A stretch of 64,000 nt of DNA from Geomonas ferrireducens. GTDB lineage: Bacteria; Desulfobacterota; Desulfuromonadia; Geobacterales; Geobacteraceae. Shown piece by piece: positions 8,361-18,039 of this stretch. The stretch lies in NCBI RefSeq assembly GCF_004917065.1, contig NZ_SSYA01000001.1, positions 1,806,161 through 1,870,160 of the forward strand, given 5' to 3'. The notes beneath the pieces were generated by a model. It saw only the letters and a list, made by a program, of their open reading frames with translations, was not told the origin of the DNA and did not search any database. The translations under genes and the position numbers were made by a program. How positions within the stretch are numbered: the stretch's first letter is position 1; each line of letters opens with the position of its first letter.

Positions 8361-8520
8361 GCTTGAGAACGCGATTTCAAGCTTGAGAACGCGACTTCAC
8401 GCTTGTTATTGGCAAAATCATGCTTGATGTCGCAATCTCAAGCGTGATTTTCTGAAAATCATGCATGAAATCGGGGAAACAAGCGTAAACGTTGCTTCAA
8501 CAAGCATGAAAAAGAGGAAA
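8361..8520. repeat. Phased palindromic repeat array, block 1
   Basis: The core GC(T/G/A)TGA recurs at 8361, 8381, 8401, 8422, 8442, 8463, 8483 (degenerate) and 8504. Steps are 20 or 21 bases and mostly alternate. Junctions resemble the palindrome TCAAGCTTGA. Spacers alternate between a CGCG-containing type and an AT-rich type. Confidence 0.85.
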
Positions 8521-8587
8521 TCAAGGCAGCTTTAAGGGCTGTTGGCACGGTTCTGGTCTGAAAAATGTGCAAAACGTCCAAAAACGA

Positions 8588-8750
8588 GCTTGCGAGCCTC
8601 AAAATCAAGCTTGAGAACGCGATCTCATGCTTGATTTTTGCAGAATCATGCTTGAAGTCGCGTTCACACGCGTGATTTTGGGAAAATCATGCTTGAAGTC
8701 GCGATAACAAGAATAAAAGTTGGTTTAACCTGCAAAAAAATGCAGTGTTC
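8588..8750. repeat. Phased palindromic repeat array, block 2
   Basis: The same core recurs at 8588, 8609, 8629, 8650, 8670 and 8691, with degenerate copies at 8711 and 8732. Spacing is strictly 21, 20, 21, 20, 21, 20, 21. The 20-base units carry GAACGCGATC or GAAGTCGCG; the 21-base units carry TGATTTT...AAAATCA, a short stem of its own. Confidence 0.85.
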
Positions 8751-8892
8751 GGGAAGGTCATCATCGTGGTGGTGTGACTGTGCAGCCTCGGGGGAAAGCA
8801 TTGGAAGGAGAGGGTAGGGCGACGAAATCAACTTGATAGGCCAACGCAACTGGTCTAAAGTGCCGGAAAGTTAACGATAAGAGGCGGTTTTT

Positions 8893-9948
8893 ATGGAAAG
8901 CAACCCTATGGGACCAGCAGGATGGCTGGAAACTCACGACGGAAGTCCTCTTCCCGACGGATGGAGCTTCGCCAGGGTCACGGCCGTGGACCGCGGTTCC
9001 TACATGATCAGAAGCCAGGCGGGGGAAGCGACTGCGGAGCTGACCGGCAAGCTTTCCTACCAAGTCGAGAGCACCGTCGACCTGCCGTGCGTGGGGGACT
9101 GGGTGGTCGTGCAGTACTATGACGACGGTGCCTCGGCGGTGATCCACGAGGTCCTTCCGCGCAAGACTTTCCTGCGGCGCAAGGCGCCCGGCACCCGTGC
9201 CGACTTCCAGATGATCGCAGCCAACATAGACATTGCCTTCATCGTCCAGTCCTGCCGGTTCGATTTCAACCCGCGTCGGCTGGACCGGTACCTGGTCATG
9301 GCCGCAGACGGCGGCGTCGAATCGGTTATCCTGCTTACGAAGGCTGACTTGGTCCCCCAGGACGAGTTGGAGCAAAAACTCCAGGCGGTTTCAGCCGAAA
9401 CCGGGACACGGGTGTTCCCCCTCAGTAACATCACCGGCACCGGCCTGGACGAACTGCGGCAGATGCTCACTCCCGGCAAAACCTATTGCCTGCTCGGTTC
9501 ATCCGGTGTCGGGAAGACTACGCTCATCAACAACCTCATGGGGCGGGAGGCCTTCGACACGAAAACGGTCAGCGGTACGGGGGAGGGAAGGCACACCACC
9601 ACGCGACGGCAGCTAATCCTTCTGGACGGAGGAGCCATGCTCATCGACACGCCCGGCATGCGCGAACTGGGGCTTCTAGGTGCCGACGACGGGGTGGCCG
9701 GAGGTTTCGCCGACGTCGAATCCCTCTCTGGAGCTTGCCGTTTCGCGGATTGCACCCATGAGCGCGAACCGGGCTGTGCCGTCCGCGCTGCCGTCGAGCG
9801 CGGTGACCTGAGTGAAGAGCGCTATGCAAGTTACTTCAAGCTCAAGAAGGAATCTGACTTCTACGGCATGTCGTACGAAGAGAAGAGAAAAAAGGACAAA
9901 GCCTTCGGCCGGTTCATCAAATCGGTGAAGGAGCAGTTGAAAGACTGA
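8893..9948 (+). CDS. rsgA: Ribosome small subunit-dependent GTPase RsgA
   Basis: A 351-residue circularly permuted GTPase that helps late 30S subunit maturation in the cytoplasm. The permuted motif order is visible: TKAD (G4) near residue 157, the Walker A loop GSSGVGKTTL near 202, then DTPGMREL (G3) near 253. The C-terminal zinc site reads CRFADCTHEREPGC. An N-terminal OB-type domain precedes the G domain. A bidirectional terminator follows at 9955-10004. A decayed copy of this gene's last codons occurs near 20996-21050. Confidence 0.95.
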   Translation: MESNPMGPAGWLETHDGSPLPDGWSFARVTAVDRGSYMIRSQAGEATAELTGKLSYQVESTVDLPCVGDWVVVQYYDDGASAVIHEVLPRKTFLRRKAPGTRADFQMIAANIDIAFIVQSCRFDFNPRRLDRYLVMAADGGVESVILLTKADLVPQDELEQKLQAVSAETGTRVFPLSNITGTGLDELRQMLTPGKTYCLLGSSGVGKTTLINNLMGREAFDTKTVSGTGEGRHTTTRRQLILLDGGAMLIDTPGMRELGLLGADDGVAGGFADVESLSGACRFADCTHEREPGCAVRAAVERGDLSEERYASYFKLKKESDFYGMSYEEKRKKDKAFGRFIKSVKEQLKD

Positions 9949-9954
9949 AGTGAC

Positions 9955-10004
9955 AAAAGCCGGTCCCGGGGAGCAACTGCTTGAGCACCCGGGACCGGCT
10001 TTTT
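9955..10004. terminator. Strong bidirectional terminator after rsgA
   Basis: AAAGCCGGTCCCGGG and its complement CCCGGGACCGGCTTTTT form a long stem around GAGCAACTGCTTGAG. It can serve rsgA and the convergent lipoprotein gene. A near-identical copy sits at 21060-21108. Confidence 0.9.
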
Positions 10005-10072
10005 ATGTGTGTTGCTCTTTTATGTCGGCACGGCCGCATGCACCGGATATGGATCAGGCCGTGCCGTTAGCC

Positions 10073-10318
10073 TCAGCGCCGCTGGTAACGGTGTCCGGAG
10101 TTGGGGTCTCCGAGGATGAACCCTGTCAGGGCGCCCGCTGCGCCGCCAAGAATCGCACCGACTGCGGGGCTTCCGCCCGAGAGTCCACCTAACAACGCGC
10201 CGCCGCCGGCACCTATGGCGCCACCGCTTAATGTACTTTGCTGCTGGCGCGACATTCCCACACACCCAAAGCTAAATGCCACCAGCAGCACGACGGCCAG
10301 ATATCTCATAGCTCTCAT
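10073..10318 (-). CDS. Glycine-zipper lipoprotein
   Basis: An 81-residue protein with a lipoprotein signal peptide (hydrophobic run, then FSFGC as lipobox). The body is a glycine-rich zipper (GGAIGAGGGALLGGL ... GGAAGALTG) of the kind found in small outer-membrane lipoproteins of the OmpA-like/YMGG zipper class. Such segments insert in or pack against membranes. AGGAGG lies six bases before the ATG. It follows the 152-residue periplasmic gene by 19 bases on the same strand, probably as one operon. A truncated remnant occurs at about 21165-21220. Confidence 0.8.
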   Translation of the reverse strand: MRAMRYLAVVLLVAFSFGCVGMSRQQQSTLSGGAIGAGGGALLGGLSGGSPAVGAILGGAAGALTGFILGDPNSGHRYQRR

Positions 10319-10337
10319 GCGCTGCCTCCTCGCCGGC

Positions 10338-10796
10338 CTACGGTCCGCCTGAACCGGCGAACGGCTGGTCGGCTATGCCCGTTTTCAGTTTAGGTCTGAC
10401 TATCTGCGTCCAGATCACCCGCATGACCGGAAGATCGCGATCATCGGGATTTGCGAGATAGTAACCGTCGATGTCCTTGATGATGGTCTCCATGGGGACG
10501 CCACGGAGACCTTCAGCCAGTTTTGCAGCGAATCCCTGTCTTTTGAGCTCAGGGTGCCGCTGGTTCACGTTTTCCTCGATGGTCACCACGTGTCCGATGC
10601 CCCATACGAAAGTGATCTTAGCCTCAGGCTGAAGGGTCTGCCACGTTTCTCCGGTAAGAACCGGCATCTCCTTCAGGTCCTTGGAGAGATCCCCCGCTGG
10701 GTTCTCCTCAGCCGCAAGTGCGGGAGTCACGCCTGAAAGACTTGCGACGAGCGTTAGGACACAGAGCGAACGGATGACTGTCTTGGCTATGTTCAT
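10338..10796 (-). CDS. Exported protein of unknown function
   Basis: A 152-residue protein with a clear Sec signal peptide (hydrophobic core ending ALAAEEN; cleavage after about residue 29). The mature part is soluble and includes GETWQTLQPEAKITFVWGIG and a region starting IIKDIDGYYLANPDDRDLPV. The layout is loosely reminiscent of small Rap1a/Tai-type periplasmic proteins, but I see no decisive motif. AGGTGGGAC lies before the start. It is probably co-transcribed with the glycine-zipper lipoprotein. Part of its 3' end is duplicated as a remnant at 21221-21295. Confidence 0.75.
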   Translation of the reverse strand: MNIAKTVIRSLCVLTLVASLSGVTPALAAEENPAGDLSKDLKEMPVLTGETWQTLQPEAKITFVWGIGHVVTIEENVNQRHPELKRQGFAAKLAEGLRGVPMETIIKDIDGYYLANPDDRDLPVMRVIWTQIVRPKLKTGIADQPFAGSGGP

Positions 10797-11004
10797 GTCC
10801 CACCTCCATCGTAGTACTGCTGTCCCAAGCCTTCATTATACCAAAAGTGCCTGTGTCAATCACTGAAATGCCACAGTTTGCAGGTGGTGCTGATTTTCTT
10901 TGTCCAGCTCCTTCTGTCGCGCTTCTCTCACAAAGCCCTGTTTTATTGAATGTGTAGGTATATAATTTCATACACAGAAAAACTGGCCATCCGAAGGAAA
11001 GCCC

Positions 11005-12855
11005 ATGAAACAGCAATCCTGGCGCACGGTTATCTACATAATTTCGGTTTTCATGCTGTTTAACATCTTTTACAGCTACATGCTGCGTGATGCCGGACAG
11101 ACAGCCCAGATCAGCTACAGCCGCTTTCGTGCCGAACTGACCGGCAATAACCTCAAGAAGGTCAGCTTCAAGGGGACCGGCGTTCGCGGGGAATTCCTGC
11201 GCAAGATCAAGATTGTTGAAATGGTGCAAGGTAAAGAGGTCGCTCGGGAGGTGGGCGCTTTTACCACTACGATGCCTGCTGTAGCTGATCCGGCGCTGCT
11301 TGGCGAGCTCGCCTCACGCAACGTTGAAATCAGTGCCGTTTCTCAGGAGTCATCGTTGCTCGTTACATTTCTCATTTCCATGCTGCCCTGGGTGCTCATC
11401 ATCGGGGTCTGGTGGTACGTCTCCCGCAAACTCGGCAAGCAAATGGGGACAGGAGGCATGTTCGGCAGCTTCGCCAAATCAGGTGCCAAGGTGTACGGCA
11501 CCGGGGAGAAGGTCGATGTCACGTTTGAGGACGTCGCCGGCATGGAAAACAGCAAGATCGAGTTAAAGGAGGTCGTCGATTTCCTGAAAAATCCTGATCA
11601 GTTCCGCAAAATTGGTGGAAAGGTGCCCAAAGGGATCCTCCTGGTCGGCCCCCCCGGTACCGGCAAGACCTTGCTGGCGCGGGCGGTGGCAGGCGAGGCG
11701 GGGGTCAACTTCTTCACGATCTCGGCCTCCCAGTTTATCGAGATGTTTGTCGGAGTCGGAGCCAGCCGGGTCAGGGACCTGTTCACCAATGCCAAGAAAG
11801 GTGCTCCAAGCATCATCTTCATCGACGAGATCGATGCGGTGGGTCGCAGCCGCGGCACGGGCCTTGGCGGTGGGCACGACGAACGGGAGCAGACACTGAA
11901 CCAGCTCCTCTCCGAAATGGACGGCTTTGACCGGCACGAAGAGGTGATCGTGCTGGCGGCGACGAACCGCCCGGACGTGCTTGATCCCGCGCTGTTGCGG
12001 CCTGGTCGCTTCGACCGGCATGTGGTGATCGAGCGGCCGGACTGGCGTGACCGGGAGAAGATCCTCAAGGTTCATGCGCGCAAAATCACCATGGCAGAGG
12101 GGATCGATTTCATAGCCATCGCCAAGGGTACCCCCGGCATGACCGGAGCCGATCTGGAAAACCTGGTGAATGAAGCGGCCATTCTGGCTTCGCGGGAGAA
12201 GGCCCCGGCGGTTGCCATGGTCCATTTCGAGCAGGCGAAGGACAAGCTCCTCATGGGGGGGGAACGGAAAATGGTCATTTCCGAGAAAGAGAAGCGACTC
12301 ACCGCTTACCATGAGTCGGGGCATGCCCTGCTTGCCAAACTGCTGCCGGGCACCGATCCCATTCACAAGGTCACCATAATCCCCCACGGCATGGCGTTGG
12401 GCGTCACCCAGCAACTTCCGGAGGATGACCGGTACTATTACCCGCGCAGCTATCTGGAAAACCGCATCTGTGTGACCTTGGGGGGGAGGGCTGCCGAGCG
12501 TCTGGTCTTTGGCGAAGCCTCGACCGGCGCCCAAAACGACCTGAAGGTGGTCACCGACCTCGCCGAAAAGATGGTCTGCCAGTGGGGCATGAGTGAAAAG
12601 ATCGGGCCGGTGGCTTTCACCCGCGGGGAAGAACACCCCTTTCTGGGACGCAAACTCGCCGAAGAGAAGGGCTTCTCTGAAGAGATGGCCTGGAAGATCG
12701 ACCAGGAGATCACCGCCATCATCCGCAACAGTGAAAAACTTGCCGACCGGCTTTTGTCTGAGAACAGGGCTCTACTTGACGCTCTGGCGGCGGCATTGCA
12801 GGAAGAGGAAACGCTCGATGGCGCACGGGTCGAGGAGATTATCAGGTCGGTTTGA
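11005..12855 (+). CDS. ftsH: ATP-dependent zinc metalloprotease FtsH
   Basis: A 616-residue inner-membrane AAA protease for quality control of membrane and regulatory proteins. Features in order: a membrane helix at about residues 8-27, a periplasmic domain, a second helix near 115-140, the AAA domain with Walker [12 protein letters not shown] near 215 and Walker B IIFIDEID near 270, and the metalloprotease site HESGH near 436. Length fits the family. It is a stand-alone gene. A TATAAT-like -10 lies in the AT-rich stretch around 10958-10968. AAGGAAAGCCC precedes the ATG. Confidence 0.96.
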   Translation: MKQQSWRTVIYIISVFMLFNIFYSYMLRDAGQTAQISYSRFRAELTGNNLKKVSFKGTGVRGEFLRKIKIVEMVQGKEVAREVGAFTTTMPAVADPALLGELASRNVEISAVSQESSLLVTFLISMLPWVLIIGVWWYVSRKLGKQMGTGGMFGSFAKSGAKVYGTGEKVDVTFEDVAGMENSKIELKEVVDFLKNPDQFRKIGGKVPKGILLVGPPGTGKTLLARAVAGEAGVNFFTISASQFIEMFVGVGASRVRDLFTNAKKGAPSIIFIDEIDAVGRSRGTGLGGGHDEREQTLNQLLSEMDGFDRHEEVIVLAATNRPDVLDPALLRPGRFDRHVVIERPDWRDREKILKVHARKITMAEGIDFIAIAKGTPGMTGADLENLVNEAAILASREKAPAVAMVHFEQAKDKLLMGGERKMVISEKEKRLTAYHESGHALLAKLLPGTDPIHKVTIIPHGMALGVTQQLPEDDRYYYPRSYLENRICVTLGGRAAERLVFGEASTGAQNDLKVVTDLAEKMVCQWGMSEKIGPVAFTRGEEHPFLGRKLAEEKGFSEEMAWKIDQEITAIIRNSEKLADRLLSENRALLDALAAALQEEETLDGARVEEIIRSV

Positions 12856-12909
12856 GGCGGGCGTAAAACGGATAGGTAGGTCGGGCACGCTGTTCGAGAC
12901 GTGCATGGA

Positions 12910-13545
12910 TCAGGGGGGGATATTTTGGGGCCACCCTTTGAAACCTATGAAGACCGCAATGCAGAGGCAGAACAAAACGCTCATCGTCGCCGAAACGAAA
13001 GAAATAGAGAAAGCCGCAAGATACATGGTAGGCCCGAAGCTCAACTGCCTCCTGATTTGCTCGACGTGCGCAGCGTCGGCGCTTCGACCTGTTCCAATCA
13101 GCCTCCCGCCTTTTGACGCATAATGCCACAAGCTCTTGAAGGCCAGCGCTATCGCGAAGAAAGTCCCAGAAAAAAACGCCGAGGCGACTTTTGCTTCGGG
13201 ATGGAGCAGGTACTCGGCGGCCAGAGCCGTAGGAAAAGGGAGAAACGTGATGAGCAGAAGTGTTAAACCGTTCAAGTACAAGAAAGTATGATCACTTCGT
13301 TTTACAAAGGTGAAGATGCGGTGATGATTGACCCACTTCGCAAGGATTGTGGCAAAGCTCGTTACGAAGGCGAGGTAGTGAGGCCACAAAGCCAACAAAG
13401 CGGAACCGAGGCTGTCGCCGGCATGCAGGGCGGAAGGCTTGGGCACCTGTATGGTCAGAACCAGAAGCGTTATCGCGATAGCGAAGACGCCATCGCTGAA
13501 GGCCTCAAGACGTCCGGTCTCATTTCTTTCAGACGATTTCGACAT
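12910..13545 (-). CDS. TMEM175-family (DUF1211) potassium channel-like membrane protein
   Basis: A 211-residue membrane protein whose N-terminus carries the TMEM175 signature RLEAFSDGVFAIAITLLVL. In characterised relatives this motif in helix 1 lines a potassium-conducting pore. Six hydrophobic segments can be counted, including one in WPHYLAFVTSFATILAKW and one in YLNGLTLLLITFLPF. It is convergent with ftsH, with 54 bases between the two stops, and no strong terminator is obvious there. The transported ion is inferred from family knowledge. Confidence 0.85.
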   Translation of the reverse strand: MSKSSERNETGRLEAFSDGVFAIAITLLVLTIQVPKPSALHAGDSLGSALLALWPHYLAFVTSFATILAKWVNHHRIFTFVKRSDHTFLYLNGLTLLLITFLPFPTALAAEYLLHPEAKVASAFFSGTFFAIALAFKSLWHYASKGGRLIGTGRSADAAHVEQIRRQLSFGPTMYLAAFSISFVSATMSVLFCLCIAVFIGFKGWPQNIPP

Positions 13546-13605
13546 TTGCCCTCACTGCACGTAAGGACGGTTCCGGTTTGTCCGGTCTGATCACCCTTTT
13601 CATCG

Positions 13606-13779
13606 TTAGTTTTGGAGGCGATCGATAAGATGCATCAGGAATTTCTCGCGTTCGGCCATTTCCACGTGCCACGCCCTGTTGTCGGTGCCGATCTTTTCAG
13701 TTCTCAGTTCTGAGAGAGACGACTCCAGTATTTCCATCAGAATGCCGGCTTCCGTCTCGGTTAATTCGATCTTGGTCAT
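13606..13779 (-). CDS. Small hypothetical protein (57 residues)
   Basis: An open frame of 58 codons encoding MTKIELTETEAGILMEILE..., ending FLMHLIDRLQN. The pattern is amphipathic and helical with many Glu/Leu heptad-like positions, as in small helical proteins with an 'ELTEEEA..L...LE..L..L..EI' layout. I cannot name a family or function. AAAGGGGCCTC lies upstream of the ATG. It sits 60 bases upstream of the TMEM175-like gene on the same strand and may be its operon partner. A 76-codon frame on the same strand overlaps it, but has no ribosome binding site and poor composition. Confidence 0.6.
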   Translation of the reverse strand: MTKIELTETEAGILMEILESSLSELRTEKIGTDNRAWHVEMAEREKFLMHLIDRLQN

Positions 13780-14114
13780 TTCGAGGCCCCTTTCTCATTG
13801 CCGGTAGTGCTGCTTGGATTTGCAGGAGGCTTTTGCAGGCAGAGGTGGTGGTACGATTGGGTGAAGCTTTCATGTACTGTACCCTCACTAGATTATACCT
13901 GCCGGCGAACATGTTACAATTGTACACGGCGACTGCCGTGAGAGTGGCGGGCTCTCAATGTGACAAGAGCGCACACTTTCACGAGCAGGCGCTACCCGGT
14001 AAGTGATCTCCGAACAGTCGATTTACAGGAGCGCCGGGACGAGAAGGCGAAACTTTGGTGGCAGCGCAGCCGGTCTTAAGAGCGTGGAAGCCTTGATGGA
14101 CGGAGAAACTCATC
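13780..14114. other. Intergenic region upstream of the Mg2+ ATPase gene
   Basis: About 335 bases without a supported gene. The part at 14025-14090 is GC-rich and could fold (GAGCGCCGGG...GCGCAGCCGG), so it may be a structured leader of the Mg2+ ATPase gene. I cannot match it to the known M-box or mgtA leader. Confidence 0.4.
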
Positions 14115-16679
14115 ATGCCTGCACCTACGGTCAAAGCGGTTCCCTCCTTCTGGCAACTATCGATCCCGGTGCTTTTAGAGTCGCTGGGTTCGAGCCCTGA
14201 CGGACTAGACCGCGCCGAGGCGTCCTTACGCCTGGCCCGGTTCGGCCCCAACCTCATCCATGGTGAGCCCAAAAAGGCGTTGTTCCTGCAATTCATCTCC
14301 AAGTTCAAGAACCCCCTGGTCATAATCCTCCTTACCGCCAGCGCCCTCTCCGCCTTCACCGGCGACGCAACAAGCTTCATCATCATAGGCATCATCGTCC
14401 TTGTCAGCGTCACGCTCGACTTCGTCCAGGAGTACCGGGCCGGGCAGGCGGCCGATCGGTTGCGCCAGTCGGTGACGGTGCGCGGACAGGTGCTGCGCGA
14501 CGGTGGGGTGCTTGATATCGCATTTGCCGAGATGGTGCCGGGTGATGTGGTGCTGCTTGCCGCCGGGGATCTGGTGCCGGGTGACGGGCGGTTGCTGGAG
14601 GCAAAGGACTTTTTCGTAAACCAGGCGCTTTTGTCCGGGGAAGCATTTCCAGTGGAAAAATCCCCGGCCGAGTTGCCGGATGAGCCCGAAGTGCTCGCCG
14701 CAGTAAACAGCGTGCTTATGGGGACGTCGGTTGTAAGCGGCACCGCCAAGGTGCTGATTTGCAGCACCGGACAGGAGACGGAGCTCGGCGGGATCGCCGA
14801 TACCCTGCTGGCAAAGGCGCCACCCACCGCCTTCGAGGAGGGAACCCACCGGTTCGGGATCCTCATCATGCGCATGACGGTACTTCTTGTACTGTTCGTG
14901 CTGCTGGTGAACGCCTACTTCCACCGCCCCTGGCTTGAATCGTTCCTGTTTGCCGTGGCTCTCGCGGTGGGGCTCACCCCCGAACTGCTGCCCATGGTCG
15001 TATCGGTGACCCTGTCGCGTGGTGCGCTGCGTATGGCGGCCAACAAGGTGATAGTGAAAAGGCTCGGCTCGATCCACAACTTAGGGAGCATGGATGTCTT
15101 TTGCACCGACAAGACCGGCACTTTGACGGAGGCCCGAATCCACCTGGAACGCCATCTGGATCCATCTGGAAAAGAAAGCCAGCGGGTTTTGGAGTTGGCC
15201 TACTACAACAGTTATTTCGAGACCGGGCTTAAGAGCACGTTGGATGACGCCATCCTGGAGCATGGCGAGATCGTGGTCAGCGGCTGGAAGAAGATCGATG
15301 AGGTGCAGTTCGACTTCGAGCGTCGCCGGATTTCGGTGCTCCTTGACAACGGCGCGAACAGGCTGCTCGTCGTAAAGGGGGCCCCGGAGGATATCCTGCG
15401 GCTTTCGGTGCGATATGAGACGGATGGAGGGACGCAGTCGCATCCCCTCGATACGGCGGCACGCTCCGGCATCGACGCGCAGTTCGAGGCGCTGAGCCGG
15501 GAGGGGTTCCGGGTTTTGGGGATCGCTTCGCGGCAGGTTGGTCCGGACCATCCTCATGCGGTGGTAGGCGATGAATCGGAACTGGTTTTTGCGGGGTTCG
15601 CAGCTTTTCTCGACCCGCCCAAAGTCAGCGCGAAAGCTGCCCTGGCGGGACTTGCGGCAGATCGCGTCTCGGTCAAGATCATAACAGGCGACAACGAACT
15701 GGTGACCCAGAACATCTTCTCCCAACTCGGGCTGCCCGTAACCGGCGTGCTTACCGGGGCGGAAATGCAGCGGCTGGACGATCCGGCACTCTCCGCTCGG
15801 GCGGAGCAGGTGAACCTCTTCTGCCGCGTGTCACCGGCTCAGAAAAACCGCATCATCCTCGCCCTGAAGAGGCGCGGGCATGTGGTGGGTTATCTGGGGG
15901 ACGGCATCAACGACGCCCCGTCGCTTCATTCCGCCGACGTCGGTATTTCGGTGGAAAGCGCCGTGGACGTGGCGAAAGCGGCCGCCGACATGATCCTTTT
16001 GGAGCAGGACCTGGGGGTCCTCCACGCCGGCGTCCTGGAAGGGCGCCGCACCTTCGGCAACATCATGAAATACATCATGATGGGCACCAGTTCCAATTTC
16101 GGCAACATGTTCAGCATGGCCGGGGCTTCGCTTTTTCTCCCCTTCCTCCCGATGCTGCCGGTGCAGATCCTGCTCAACAACCTCCTCTACGACGTATCGG
16201 AGCTTCCGATTCCACTGGACCGGGTGGATGACGACGACCTGAGCCATCCGCGCCATTGGGACATGAACTTCATCCGCAACTTCATGTTGGCCGTCGGACC
16301 GGTCAGCTCGATCTTCGACTTCCTAACCTTTTACGTGATGCTCGAAGTTTTCCATGCCGGGGAAGCGCTCTTCCATACAGGCTGGTTCGTGGAGTCCATG
16401 GCCACTCAGGTGTTGGTTATCTTCATTATCCGCACCCGCAAAAACCCTTTCCTGAGCCGGCCCAATCCATGGCTCGTGTTTTTCGCGCTGATGACGGTGA
16501 CGGTGGCCGTGATGTTGCCGTTCACCCCCATGGGGGTTCACCTTGGCTTTGTGGCGCCGCCGGCGTTCTTTTTTCTCATCCTGACCTCCATATTGCTCGC
16601 CTATCTTCTGTCTGTGGAAGTAGTGAAGAGGCTGTTTTTCCGCCACATGGGCAGGAACTTGAAAAGCCCCGCCGTGTGA
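14115..16679 (+). CDS. mgtA: Magnesium-translocating P-type ATPase
   Basis: An 854-residue P3B-type ATPase expected to import Mg2+ across the inner membrane. The actuator loop reads LLSGEAFPVEKSP near residue 175, the phosphorylation motif is DKTGTLT near 331, and the hinge motif GDGINDAPSLHSADVGIS is near 595. About ten membrane helices are spread as in MgtA/MgtB, with the usual block after the hinge. Length is slightly under E. coli MgtA (898). GGACGGAG lies upstream of the ATG. Specificity is inferred from overall resemblance to MgtA; other P3-type ions are not excluded. Confidence 0.88.
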   Translation: MPAPTVKAVPSFWQLSIPVLLESLGSSPDGLDRAEASLRLARFGPNLIHGEPKKALFLQFISKFKNPLVIILLTASALSAFTGDATSFIIIGIIVLVSVTLDFVQEYRAGQAADRLRQSVTVRGQVLRDGGVLDIAFAEMVPGDVVLLAAGDLVPGDGRLLEAKDFFVNQALLSGEAFPVEKSPAELPDEPEVLAAVNSVLMGTSVVSGTAKVLICSTGQETELGGIADTLLAKAPPTAFEEGTHRFGILIMRMTVLLVLFVLLVNAYFHRPWLESFLFAVALAVGLTPELLPMVVSVTLSRGALRMAANKVIVKRLGSIHNLGSMDVFCTDKTGTLTEARIHLERHLDPSGKESQRVLELAYYNSYFETGLKSTLDDAILEHGEIVVSGWKKIDEVQFDFERRRISVLLDNGANRLLVVKGAPEDILRLSVRYETDGGTQSHPLDTAARSGIDAQFEALSREGFRVLGIASRQVGPDHPHAVVGDESELVFAGFAAFLDPPKVSAKAALAGLAADRVSVKIITGDNELVTQNIFSQLGLPVTGVLTGAEMQRLDDPALSARAEQVNLFCRVSPAQKNRIILALKRRGHVVGYLGDGINDAPSLHSADVGISVESAVDVAKAAADMILLEQDLGVLHAGVLEGRRTFGNIMKYIMMGTSSNFGNMFSMAGASLFLPFLPMLPVQILLNNLLYDVSELPIPLDRVDDDDLSHPRHWDMNFIRNFMLAVGPVSSIFDFLTFYVMLEVFHAGEALFHTGWFVESMATQVLVIFIIRTRKNPFLSRPNPWLVFFALMTVTVAVMLPFTPMGVHLGFVAPPAFFFLILTSILLAYLLSVEVVKRLFFRHMGRNLKSPAV

Positions 16680-16720
16680 CGCCCCGGTGCGCCAACGCTC
16701 CTCATAACCGGGGGGGCACG

Positions 16721-17899
16721 CTACTGACGACGCAAGTTCGCCTCGGCCGGTCGTTCCAACACCACCCTGTAGGCTTCCAATCCGTGGTTTAAGAAAGAAT
16801 GAGCGGAGCCCCATAGGTAAAGTCTGAACGTACGGTAGAGCCTTTCTCCCCAGCGCTCCACAATGACATCTTTGGCAGCATCAAGGTTTTCCGCCCATGC
16901 CTTACAGGTAAGGTAGTAGCTATGACGATCATTGTGGACGGACATGACCTCAAATTCGGTTTTATCAACTTCCTTTATGAACTCGCGCAAGCAGAAATAG
17001 GAGTGATTGCCCGGGAAAACGTGCCGTGAGATGAAAGTAGGCTTTGAATACTTTTCCCTATAGGCGCTGGCATCCAGATACACCCTTCCACCAGGCTTCA
17101 GCAACTTCCGGAACTGCCGCATAACGGCATGGTAATCCGAGAGGTGTTCCATTACACCCAGAATGACGATGGCATCGTAGGGCTCGGTTGCTGCGTGGTC
17201 GAAAAAATCCTGATAAATCACCTTGCAGGGGAGTTGGAACTTCAGGATTACATCCTTGATATACTGCTCGGACTGTCCGGAAATTGTCAGCGAGGTGACG
17301 CGGATTCCGCGTTTGCCGGCATATTCCGTAAAGGTTCCCCATCCTCCACCTACATCGAGGACCCGATCCCCCGGCTTCACAAGACAGGAGGAAAGGGCAA
17401 ATTCGAGTTTTCGTAACTGGGCGGTCTCCAGTTTTTCGTCATCCCGCTCGAACACCGCCTGCGAATAGCAGCGGGTTGCGTCCATGAAGGTAAGGAAAAA
17501 GTCCTCATCGCGCTCGTAGTGGCGTGCAATGGCCTTTTGGTTTGTGTGCGTCTGGCCGATGAACAATGGAAGCATCCTGCTCAACAGATAGTCGAGTACA
17601 TGCCTGTCGGTCAAGATGCTTCTGAAACCCGGGAGCTGCAGCATGTCCCCTTCGATATCGATGCTGCCGGACATGTATGCTTCACAGAACTTAAGCTCAT
17701 CGAAACTGCAAAGCGCAGCCAACCCGTTGCGGTCGTTGATCGTGAATGAGATTAACGGGGGGGCGTCGCCGAATTGGTAAGAACAACCCTGCAGTTGGAG
17801 GCGGAATGGTATACTGATTCTGTCGCCCAGATGCCTCTGAATCAGTCTGATTGCCCTGTCATAGCTCCGTATGTATGAAGCTGAGGAAGATTTGAGCAT
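16721..17899 (-). CDS. cfa: Cyclopropane-fatty-acyl-phospholipid synthase family methyltransferase
   Basis: A 392-residue SAM-dependent methyltransferase of the Cfa family, which adds a methylene bridge to unsaturated acyl chains of membrane phospholipids. The SAM-binding motif is VLDVGGGWGTF near residue 200. The family signature ARHYERDEDFF lies before it, and the active-site-type segment GVMEHLSDY follows. Length matches bacterial Cfa. CCAGGAGGATGCC precedes the ATG. It converges on the Mg2+ ATPase gene, with stops 41 bases apart. Some family members make other modified lipids, so the exact product is not proven. Confidence 0.88.
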   Translation of the reverse strand: MLKSSSASYIRSYDRAIRLIQRHLGDRISIPFRLQLQGCSYQFGDAPPLISFTINDRNGLAALCSFDELKFCEAYMSGSIDIEGDMLQLPGFRSILTDRHVLDYLLSRMLPLFIGQTHTNQKAIARHYERDEDFFLTFMDATRCYSQAVFERDDEKLETAQLRKLEFALSSCLVKPGDRVLDVGGGWGTFTEYAGKRGIRVTSLTISGQSEQYIKDVILKFQLPCKVIYQDFFDHAATEPYDAIVILGVMEHLSDYHAVMRQFRKLLKPGGRVYLDASAYREKYSKPTFISRHVFPGNHSYFCLREFIKEVDKTEFEVMSVHNDRHSYYLTCKAWAENLDAAKDVIVERWGERLYRTFRLYLWGSAHSFLNHGLEAYRVVLERPAEANLRRQ

Positions 17900-18039
17900 G
17901 GCATCCTCCTGGAATGAAATTGTTGTTAAAGTTTAACGTGAGAAGTGCGGTTTTCCACCATGGCGACCCGTCACAGTCGATTCGGAAGCGGGCACCGTAT
18001 CAAACAGCGGAAGTCAACTGAATATTAGGGGAGGACGGT

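Larger units (their letters stand above)
8154..8892. other. Long intergenic region with periodic palindrome array
   Basis: No convincing gene occupies these 739 bases. Most of the region is the periodic array described separately. A 63-codon plus-strand frame at 8236-8427 runs into the repeats and is not credible. Confidence 0.7.

Noticed and set aside
8236-8427. 63-codon frame into the palindrome array
   Set aside because: The repeat period of 41 bases breaks codon periodicity; no ribosome binding site.
8361-8750. CRISPR array as explanation for the periodic repeats
   Set aside because: Unit length of 20/21 bases with degenerate cores and no unique spacers of 30 bases; no cas genes nearby.
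13697-13927. 76-codon minus-strand frame next to the TMEM175-like gene
   Set aside because: It overlaps the 57-residue gene in another frame; composition and start context are poor.
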